A stretch of 6,958 nt of DNA. Source: an uncultured Simplicispira sp. Its GTDB lineage: Bacteria; Pseudomonadota; Gammaproteobacteria; Burkholderiales; Burkholderiaceae_C. The stretch covers positions 1 to 6,958 of the forward strand of contig CAIRYF010000098.1 in NCBI GenBank assembly GCA_903882725.1, read 5' to 3'. Shown here one piece after another: positions 1 through 4,971 of the stretch (position 1 is its first letter; every line of letters begins with the position of its first letter). The position numbers and the translations under genes are program-made. The notes below the pieces were generated by a model. The model was not told the DNA's origin. It did no database searches and worked only from the letters and a program-made list of their open reading frames with translations.

Positions 1-145
1 ACCAGAAATTGAAGTTTTTGGGCGCGTAGTACTCAGACATATGGACGCGGTAGGCGTCAAATGCCGTCGGGAAGCGGTTTTCAAACCAGTTCGTGAGCTT
101 GGCAGCTCCCGAAGCGTAGGGGGAGATTTCCTTGAATTGAGCCAT
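1..145 (-). CDS. petB: Cytochrome b subunit of cytochrome bc1 complex, N-terminal part (partial)
   Basis: The first 48 codons of a gene that leaves the window on its left side. The translation begins MAQFKEISPYASGAAKLTNW and continues with a stretch containing NWFENRFP and ending YYAPKNFNFW. This matches the amphipathic N-terminal segment of bacterial cytochrome b, which precedes the first haem-carrying transmembrane helix; no haem-ligand histidines are reached here. Cytochrome b binds two b haems and carries the quinol oxidation and reduction sites of the inner-membrane bc1 complex. The ATG lies 11 bases after the petA stop, with a good Shine-Dalgarno, as expected for a petABC operon. Identification rests on the N-terminal sequence plus the position right behind the Rieske gene. 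petC (cytochrome c1) would be expected next, outside the window. Confidence 0.93.
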   Translation of the reverse strand, partial: MAQFKEISPYASGAAKLTNWFENRFPTAFDAYRVHMSEYYAPKNFNFW

Positions 146-152
146 AGTGCAG

Positions 153-158
153 TCCCTC
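153..158 (-). promoter_or_regulatory. Shine-Dalgarno of petB, overlapping the petA stop
   Basis: On the minus strand GAGGGA lies 7 bases before the petB ATG and is embedded in the petA stop region (TGAGGGA). Ribosomes finishing petA therefore sit on the petB ribosome binding site, which suggests translational coupling of the two subunits. Confidence 0.7.
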
Positions 159-756
159 AGGCTTTCTTATCAGAGCCGATGAGCAGGCGCGTGTCTGTGA
201 GGTAGACGTGCGGCGGCACTTCCAGATTGTCTGGTGAAGGCTTGTTCTTGAATACGCGTCCGGCCATGTCAAAGGTTGAACCATGGCAAGGGCACAAAAA
301 GCCGCCTTTCCAATCGTCGGGCAGCGACGGTTGTGCGCCGCCGGTAAATTTATCGGATGGCGAGCAGCCCAAATGCGGGCAAATACCCACGGCCACGAGA
401 ATTTCAGGCTTGATGGAGCGGTGCTCGTTGCGGGCGTATGGGGGCGTGAATTCGGCGGGATTGCGCTTGGACTGGGGATCGGCCAATTGACCGTCCAGTG
501 TGGGCAAAATCTCTAACTGTTCGGGCGTGCGCTTGACGATCCAGACGGGCTTGCCGCGCCATTCCACGGTCATTTTTTCGCCGGGTTTGAGAGCGGAAAT
601 ATCCACTTCGACGGCAGCGCCGGCGGCTTTAGCTCTCTCGGAGGGCTGGAAAGAACTTACGAAAGGAACGGCGGTTGCCACGCCGCCCACTGCGCCCGCA
701 CAGCCGGTCGCGATCAGCCACGTCCGCTTACTGGAGTCGATTGGATTGTCACTCAT
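157..756 (-). CDS. petA: Ubiquinol-cytochrome c reductase iron-sulfur (Rieske) subunit
   Basis: A 199-residue Rieske protein, normal length for bacterial bc1 complexes. Its [2Fe-2S] cluster takes an electron from ubiquinol and passes it to cytochrome c1. Cluster box I is CPHLGC (residues 126-131) and box II is CPCHGS (155-160). By family knowledge C126, H128, C155 and H158 bind the cluster, and C131 with C157 form the stabilising disulfide. Residues 9-14 (SKRTWL), followed by a Gly/Ala/Val-rich hydrophobic stretch to about residue 36, form a Tat-type signal that stays as the membrane anchor; the motif has Lys-Arg instead of Arg-Arg. Two cluster-environment residues are atypical: Pro127 where Thr is usual (CTHLGC), and Phe162 where many bc1 Rieske proteins have Tyr. 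The start is supported by GAGGA 5 bases upstream. First gene of petA-petB(-petC). Confidence 0.97.
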   Translation of the reverse strand: MSDNPIDSSKRTWLIATGCAGAVGGVATAVPFVSSFQPSERAKAAGAAVEVDISALKPGEKMTVEWRGKPVWIVKRTPEQLEILPTLDGQLADPQSKRNPAEFTPPYARNEHRSIKPEILVAVGICPHLGCSPSDKFTGGAQPSLPDDWKGGFLCPCHGSTFDMAGRVFKNKPSPDNLEVPPHVYLTDTRLLIGSDKKA

Positions 757-761
757 GGGGG

Positions 762-766
762 TCCTC
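762..766 (-). promoter_or_regulatory. Shine-Dalgarno of petA
   Basis: Minus-strand GAGGA followed by five C residues and then the petA ATG. It fixes the start codon at 756-754. Confidence 0.65.
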
Positions 767-801
767 GATGAACATCGCTAGGGTTGGGGAGACAACCTCA
801 A

Positions 802-831
802 ATTGTAGCGGAGTGAAAGTACCTCTTGCAT
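802..831 (-). promoter_or_regulatory. Candidate sigma-70 promoter for the petABC operon
   Basis: Reading the minus strand, TACAAT (807 to 802) is a 5/6 match to the -10 consensus. ATGCAA (831 to 826) with an 18-base spacer is only a weak -35 (3/6). Transcription would begin near 795, giving a leader of about 40 bases before petA. The -10 is convincing by eye, but the -35 is poor, so an activator or a different -35 is possible. I see no clear FNR-type palindrome between petA and mscL. Confidence 0.4.
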
Positions 832-841
832 TTCCTACTGT

Positions 842-855
842 CGCACCGATGTGCG
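842..855. other. Small perfect inverted repeat in the petA-mscL divergent region
   Basis: CGCAC-CGAT-GTGCG is a 5-base perfect stem with a 4-base loop, lying between the petA promoter candidate and mscL. There is no T-run after it, so it is not an obvious terminator. It could be an operator half-site pair, part of an RNA leader, or chance. Confidence 0.35.
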
Positions 856-887
856 CCGCGCTTTCAGCACCTTTAAGTTTGCTGACG

Positions 888-893
888 GATACT
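888..893 (+). promoter_or_regulatory. Weak candidate -10 element for mscL
   Basis: GATACT (4/6 to TATAAT) lies about 30 bases before the mscL ATG, with no good -35 at 16-18 bases. E. coli mscL is known to be induced through the stationary-phase sigma factor, which relies mainly on the -10, so a lone -10 is not disqualifying. Support is weak. Confidence 0.22.
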
Positions 894-911
894 CTGCGCC
901 TTCATTACTTT

Positions 912-917
912 GAGGAG
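912..917 (+). promoter_or_regulatory. Shine-Dalgarno of mscL
   Basis: GAGGAG ends 7 bases before the ATG at 925. This decides the start: an in-frame TTG at 910 would include the Shine-Dalgarno in its own coding sequence, and the second Met codon at 931 would be 13 bases away. Confidence 0.8.
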
Positions 918-924
918 ATATTTG

Positions 925-1353
925 ATGGGCATGGTGCAAGAATTTAAGGAATTTGCCATCAAGGGCAATGCCATGGATCTGGCCGTTGGCGTGATCATTG
1001 GCGCAGCTTTTAGCAAAATTGTTGACTCCATCGTCAGTGACCTGATCATGCCGATCGTCGGCTTGGTGTTTGGCAAGCTCGACTTTTCTAATCTGTTTGT
1101 GGTGCTGGGCAAAGTACCGTCCGACACTGCCATGACGCTGGCCGAGCTGAAAAAAGCCGGCGTGCCAGTGTTTGCTTACGGCAACTTCGTCACCGTGGCC
1201 GTCAATTTTTTCATTTTGGCGTTCATCATTTTCATGATGGTGCGACAAATTAACCGCCTCAAGCGCACCGAGCCACCAGCGCCAGCACCAGCCCCCGCCA
1301 CGCCGGAAGACATCGTGCTGCTGCGCGAAATTCGCGACAGTCTCAAGCGCTAA
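925..1353 (+). CDS. mscL: Large-conductance mechanosensitive channel MscL
   Basis: A 142-residue protein (E. coli MscL is 136). It forms a homopentameric inner-membrane pore that opens under high membrane tension and releases solutes during osmotic downshock. The N-terminal helix and the segment [20 protein letters not shown] (residues 10-29) align with E. coli without gaps, so the hydrophobic gate residues Leu19 and Val23 and the pore Gly22 keep the same numbers. TM1 spans roughly 18-47, the periplasmic loop 48-88 and TM2 89-108. An Ala/Pro linker (about 117-126) leads to the C-terminal bundle helix containing [14 protein letters not shown]. The gene is alone on the plus strand, divergent from petA and convergent with pdxA. 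All recognisable features are intact. Confidence 0.98.
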   Translation: MGMVQEFKEFAIKGNAMDLAVGVIIGAAFSKIVDSIVSDLIMPIVGLVFGKLDFSNLFVVLGKVPSDTAMTLAELKKAGVPVFAYGNFVTVAVNFFILAFIIFMMVRQINRLKRTEPPAPAPAPATPEDIVLLREIRDSLKR

Positions 1354-1365
1354 TTTCTTGCCTTA

Positions 1366-1381
1366 CAAGTTGCTTAACTTG
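1366..1381 (+). terminator. Hairpin just after mscL, possible weak terminator
   Basis: CAAGTT-GCTT-AACTTG is a perfect 6-base stem with a 4-base loop, 13 bases after the mscL stop. CTTTAT follows, a poor U-tract. The stem is AT-rich, so as an intrinsic terminator it would be weak alone and may act with the longer palindrome immediately downstream. Confidence 0.4.
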
Positions 1382-1440
1382 CTTTATAGCTATTAATTAA
1401 ATAGCTATAAGCGCAGTATACATAAGGGTTAGCGCCGTTT
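1381..1440. repeat. Probable member of a dispersed Comamonadaceae intergenic palindromic element
   Basis: The stretch holds the ATAGCTAT palindrome, then AAGCGC (1409-1414), a spacer containing GTATAC, and TTAGCGC (1429-1435) followed by CGTTTT up to the pdxA stop codon. From memory, Comamonadaceae genomes carry many short intergenic elements with the order ATAGCT - AGCGC - spacer - AAGCGCTAG - T-rich end, often downstream of genes. This copy would be degenerate, because its second box does not complement the first (GGGTTAGCGC rather than AAGCGCTAG). The internal repeats are seen directly; membership in a dispersed family is recollection. Confidence 0.4.
1384..1410. terminator. Perfect 11-base-pair palindrome between convergent mscL and pdxA
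   Basis: TTATAGCTATT, a loop of AATTA, then AATAGCTATAA: every base of the two 11-base arms pairs. One more GC pair on each side (GC at 1381-1382, GC at 1411-1412) can join if T1383 is bulged. ATAGCTAT is itself palindromic, so the arms are also direct repeats. The site lies where two transcription units converge and is nearly symmetric, which fits a bidirectional terminator. There is no long T-run and the stem is AT-rich, so efficiency is uncertain. It may equally be part of a dispersed repeat (see the overlapping entry). Confidence 0.5.
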
Positions 1441-2465
1441 TAAGCCAATTTTTTGGCCATGCGCACTGCTTCTATCAGGCTGGACGCATCGGCTGTGCCT
1501 TGACCGGCAATATCAAACGCTGTGCCGTGGTCAGGGCTGGTGCGCACCAGCGGCAGCCCCAGCGTGACATTCACACCCTTGTCCACGCCCAAATACTTCA
1601 CCGCAATCAACCCTTGGTCGTGGTACATGGCCAGCACCACGTCAAATTCGCCCGGCTTGGCGGCTGTGTGGCGGGCGCGCATAAACACCGTGTCGGGTGC
1701 CAGCGGGCCCGTCACGTTCAACCCTTGGGCGCGCGCTTGCGCAATGGCCGGGGCAATCACCTCGATTTCTTCGCGGCCAAACAAACCGCCCTCGCCCGCG
1801 TGCGGATTGAGCCCGGCCACCGCAATGCGCGGCGCGCGGCCCAAGCTGCGCAGCAAGGCGGCGTGGGTGATCAGTAAAGTTTGAAAGACGTTGTCCAAAG
1901 TGACGGCCTTCAGCGCCGCGCGCAGCGACATATGGATGCTGACCAGCACCGTGCGCAGCTCGTCGCTGGCCAGCATCATGCGCACCGGCATATCGGCCAG
2001 CGCCACGCCGCGCCAGGCAGCTGCCTCGGCTTGCAGCAGCTCAGTGTGGCCGGGGTAATCGACGCCAGCGGCGTGCAGCGCCTCTTTGTGCAGCGGGGCG
2101 GTAACCAAACCGGCAATCTCACCGCGCAGCGCCGCCCGCGCCGCCCAGACTACGCATTGCGCCGCTGCTTGGCCCGCCTCGGCACTGATGTGCCCAAACG
2201 GCTGCGGCCCAGCAATGCCGTCCAGCTGCAACACCGGCACACAGCGCGGCGGCACGGACAGCGCCTCAGCTGGGTTGCTGATCAATGCCACCGGCAGCGC
2301 TGGGATACCGGGGCGCTCAATGCACTGCGCGGCACGACGCAACGTAGCCACATCGCCAACCACAAAACAGCCGTGTAAATCTGCAGGCGTGTCGCGAAAG
2401 GCTTTGGCAATGATTTCTGGGCCAATGCCGGCGCTGTCGCCTTGGGTGATAGCTAATAAAGTCAT
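1440..2465 (-). CDS. pdxA: 4-hydroxythreonine-4-phosphate dehydrogenase PdxA
   Basis: A 341-residue protein (E. coli PdxA is 329). The enzyme oxidises 4-phosphohydroxy-L-threonine with NAD(P)+; the product loses CO2 and is condensed by PdxJ with deoxyxylulose 5-phosphate to make pyridoxine 5'-phosphate. Family landmarks are in order: ITQGDSAGIGPEI (6-18), TAPLHKEAL (122-130), YPGHTELL (137-144), the His of SIHMSL (178), GLNPHAGEGG (218-227) and AMYHDQG (279-285), then NVTLGLPLVRTSPDHGTA. The three His at 140, 178 and 282 correspond to the divalent-metal site. Ser11 replaces the usual Pro of the GDPAGIGPE/GEPAGIGPD motif. It is the last gene of the minus-strand unit, starting 9 bases after the nif3-family stop with no strong Shine-Dalgarno, so coupling is likely. 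In E. coli pdxA lies beside surA and ksgA; the setting here differs. Confidence 0.95.
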   Translation of the reverse strand: MTLLAITQGDSAGIGPEIIAKAFRDTPADLHGCFVVGDVATLRRAAQCIERPGIPALPVALISNPAEALSVPPRCVPVLQLDGIAGPQPFGHISAEAGQAAAQCVVWAARAALRGEIAGLVTAPLHKEALHAAGVDYPGHTELLQAEAAAWRGVALADMPVRMMLASDELRTVLVSIHMSLRAALKAVTLDNVFQTLLITHAALLRSLGRAPRIAVAGLNPHAGEGGLFGREEIEVIAPAIAQARAQGLNVTGPLAPDTVFMRARHTAAKPGEFDVVLAMYHDQGLIAVKYLGVDKGVNVTLGLPLVRTSPDHGTAFDIAGQGTADASSLIEAVRMAKKLA

Positions 2466-2474
2466 AGTGCAAGC

Positions 2475-3233
2475 TCAAGCTGGGTTGTCGATGTCGATAA
2501 ATACATGGCTGATGCCATGCGCCTGTGCCACGTGCGCCGCGACAGCCGGTGCGCCATAGCGCTCGGTGGCGTGGTGGCCTGCGGCAATAAAGGCAACGCC
2601 CATCTCGCGCGCCAAATGGGCTTGGGGCTCGGAGATTTCGCCGGTGACAAATACATCTGCCCCCGCAGCGATGGCCGCTTCAAAGTAGCTTTGCGCGCCG
2701 CCCGAGCACCACGCCACGCGCTGCACGGCTTGCGTTGACTTTTCTGGCGGCTGCACCAGCGTGACAGCTCGCCCCAGCACCTGCTGCAACTGCTGTGCCA
2801 GCGCTTGCGCGCTGGCGTAGGGCGCGCAGGCAATGCAGCCCAAATTTTGCTCACCAAAATGCGCGTCGGCTACCCAACCCAAGCGCTGGCCCAGCTGCGC
2901 GTTATTGCCACATTGCGGGTGTGCGTCCAGCGGAAGGTGGTAGGCAAACAGATTGATATCGTGGGCCAACAAACGCTGCAAGCGCTGCTTCATCCAGCCG
3001 GTCACGCACCCGTCTTGGCCGCGCCAAAACAAGCCATGGTGGACAAAAATAGCGTCGGCGCGCTCGGCAATGGCGGCGTCGATCAGCGCTTGGCTGGCAG
3101 TGACGCCGCTGACCAAGCGCTCAATGCGCGGCTTGCCTTGCACTTGCAGACCATTGGGGCCGTAGTCTTTAAAGCGCTCGGGTTGCAGCAGCGTGTCAAA
3201 CGCTTGGCGCAGAGTGTCTCGGGTGGTATGCAT
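2475..3233 (-). CDS. Nif3/DUF34-family dinuclear metal center protein (YbgI-like)
   Basis: A 252-residue protein, close to E. coli YbgI (247). The family forms toroidal hexamers with a two-metal site in each subunit. The biochemical role is unsettled, and database names such as GTP cyclohydrolase 1 type 2 are not secure. Signature segments are YGPNGLQVQG (24-33), VHHGLFW (64-70), HLPLDAHPQCGNNAQLG (99-115), VTGE (196-199) and AAGHHATERYG (217-227). H65, H66, D103, H220 and E224 fit the metal ligands of YbgI, with the same four-residue step between the last two. The ATG at 3233 gives the family-typical N-terminus. A TTG at 3275 in frame would extend 14 residues and overlap recJ, and was not chosen. 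The gap to the recJ stop is 19 bases and the Shine-Dalgarno is weak, implying expression from the upstream gene's transcript. Confidence 0.93.
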   Translation of the reverse strand: MHTTRDTLRQAFDTLLQPERFKDYGPNGLQVQGKPRIERLVSGVTASQALIDAAIAERADAIFVHHGLFWRGQDGCVTGWMKQRLQRLLAHDINLFAYHLPLDAHPQCGNNAQLGQRLGWVADAHFGEQNLGCIACAPYASAQALAQQLQQVLGRAVTLVQPPEKSTQAVQRVAWCSGGAQSYFEAAIAAGADVFVTGEISEPQAHLAREMGVAFIAAGHHATERYGAPAVAAHVAQAHGISHVFIDIDNPA

Positions 3234-3252
3234 GGTTTTTGGTCTTATTGGC

Positions 3253-4971
3253 TCAGAGCAGGTGTGCGCCCTCAATTAAAAATTGCACCTTGCGCTCGCC
3301 GCGCCACTCGTTGACGCCCAGCTGAAACGCCAGCAGCACCGGGCTGGGCAGCTGCTCAGTGTGGCCAAACCACACACCATCGACTGGCTGGCCGTGGTGC
3401 AGCAACTTCAGTGACAGGTGATTTTTGTCAGCCCCCACCAAGCGCTGACTGAGCACCTGCACCTCTTCGCTGAAGGTCGGCGGTGCAAAGCCCTGGCCCC
3501 AGACCTCGCGGTGCAGCGTATCGACCAAGTCGGCGCGGCAGTATTGCGGCGCCAGCGGGCCGTCGGTGTCGATGCGCCGCGTCAGGGTGGCAGCGTCCAG
3601 CCATTCGCGCGCCACTTGGGCCAGCGCTTGCTCAAATACTTCAAACTGACCGGCTGCCAGTGTGCAGCCCGCCGCCATCGCGTGGCCGCCAAATTGCAGC
3701 AACACGCCGGGGTGGCGTTTGGCAATCAAATCAATGGCGTCGCGCAGATGAAATCCAGCAATCGAGCGGCCCGAGCCTTTTAATTCGCCCTCATGGCCGG
3801 GCGCGTTGCTGGCGGCAAAGACAAACGTGGGTCGGTGCAGCTTGTCTTTGATGCGCGAGGCAACGATGCCGACCACACCTTGGTGAAACTGCGCGTCAAA
3901 CACGCTGATGGCGGGCGGTGGCTCGGCGTCGTCGGTGAACAAATTTTCGGCCAGCAGCAGCGCTTGGTCGCGCATTCCGCCTTCAATATCGCGCCGCTCG
4001 CGGTTGATGCTGTCGAGTGTGCGCGCCAGTGCGTCGGCGCGGCTGGGGTCGTCGGTCAGCAGGCATTCGATGCCAATCGTCATATCGGCCAAGCGCCCGG
4101 CGGCGTTGATGCGCGGTCCCAGCGCAAAGCCAAAGTCAAACGTGGTGGCAGCGGCGGCTTTGCGCCCCGCCACGTTAAACAGCGCCGCCATGCCCGCTGG
4201 CATGGCACCGGCGCGGATGCGCTTTAAGCCCTGCGCTACCAAGCGGCGGTTGTTGGCGTCCAGCACCACCACATCAGCCACGGTGCCCAAGGCGACCAGC
4301 GGCAGCAGGGCGTCCAGCTTGGGCTGGGTGGCGGCATCGAACACGCCGCGCGTGCGCAGTTCGGCGCGCAGCACCAGCAGCAGATAAAACATAACGCCCA
4401 CCCCGGCCAAGTGCTTGCTGGCAAAGCCACAACCGGGCTGATTGGGGTTGACGATGGCGTCCGCCGCCGGCACCTGCGCAGAGGGCAAATGGTGGTCTGT
4501 GATAACGGTGCGCAACCCCAGTGCGCTGGCCTGTGCTATGCCTTCGGTGCTGCCGATACCGTTGTCCACAGTGAGCAGCACGTCGGCACCGCGGTCTTTG
4601 ACGCGCTGGGCAATCGGTGCCGTCAGGCCATAGCCGTCAATCACGCGGTCAGGCACCAAATAATCAATATGGCGCGCCCCCAGCAGGCGCAGGCCGCGCA
4701 CCGCCACAGCGCAGGCGGTGGCACCGTCGCAGTCGTAATCGGCAACGATGCACAGGCGCAAATCATGGGCGATAGCGTTGGCCAGCAGCGCCGCAGCAGT
4801 CTGGATGCCACGCAGGCCAGCAGGCGGCAACAGGCGCGCCAAGCCGTCGTCCAGCTCGGCGGCGCTGCCCACGCCGCGTGCGGCATACAACCGGGCCAAC
4901 AGCGGGTGAATGCCAGCTTGCTCCAGCGCCCAGGCGGTGCGGGGAGGAATGTCTCGTGCTACTATTTTCAT
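3253..4971 (-). CDS. recJ: Single-stranded-DNA-specific exonuclease RecJ
   Basis: A 572-residue protein (E. coli RecJ is 577). It degrades single-stranded DNA 5' to 3' with Mn/Mg ions in RecF-pathway recombination, mismatch repair and base excision repair. The DHH catalytic core is complete: VADYDCDGATA (76-86), TVDNGIG (134-140), ITDHHLP (157-163), VNPN (174-177) and LGTVADVVVLDANNRR (228-243). D78, D80, D136, H160, H161 and D233 are the expected metal-site residues. GPRINAAGRL (285-294) follows, then the DHHA1 segment with GSGRSIAGFHLRDAI (399-413) and QFGGHAMAAG (426-435). The C-terminal OB fold (about 465-572) contains NEWRG and KVQFLIEG. The ATG overlaps the stop of the upstream gene as ATGA, with no obvious Shine-Dalgarno, indicating translational coupling. 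No frameshift or missing motif is seen. Confidence 0.98.
   Translation of the reverse strand: MKIVARDIPPRTAWALEQAGIHPLLARLYAARGVGSAAELDDGLARLLPPAGLRGIQTAAALLANAIAHDLRLCIVADYDCDGATACAVAVRGLRLLGARHIDYLVPDRVIDGYGLTAPIAQRVKDRGADVLLTVDNGIGSTEGIAQASALGLRTVITDHHLPSAQVPAADAIVNPNQPGCGFASKHLAGVGVMFYLLLVLRAELRTRGVFDAATQPKLDALLPLVALGTVADVVVLDANNRRLVAQGLKRIRAGAMPAGMAALFNVAGRKAAAATTFDFGFALGPRINAAGRLADMTIGIECLLTDDPSRADALARTLDSINRERRDIEGGMRDQALLLAENLFTDDAEPPPAISVFDAQFHQGVVGIVASRIKDKLHRPTFVFAASNAPGHEGELKGSGRSIAGFHLRDAIDLIAKRHPGVLLQFGGHAMAAGCTLAAGQFEVFEQALAQVAREWLDAATLTRRIDTDGPLAPQYCRADLVDTLHREVWGQGFAPPTFSEEVQVLSQRLVGADKNHLSLKLLHHGQPVDGVWFGHTEQLPSPVLLAFQLGVNEWRGERKVQFLIEGAHLL

Noticed and set aside
910..924. 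Upstream TTG start for mscL
   Set aside because: The frame would encode the Shine-Dalgarno itself; the ATG at 925 has ideal spacing and the expected MscL N-terminus.
835..1248. Minus-strand open frame of 137 codons antisense to mscL
   Set aside because: The MscL sequence is unambiguous. The antisense product is His/Gln/Asp-rich with no family features.
3233..3255. Independent promoter between recJ and the Nif3-family gene
   Set aside because: The 19-base gap is too short and shows no -10/-35 pair; an internal promoter inside recJ cannot be excluded but is not supported.
2475..3275. Longer Nif3-family protein starting at TTG 3275
   Set aside because: It would overlap the recJ end and add 14 residues (Cys/Pro-rich) that do not match the family N-terminus; the ATG at 3233 does.
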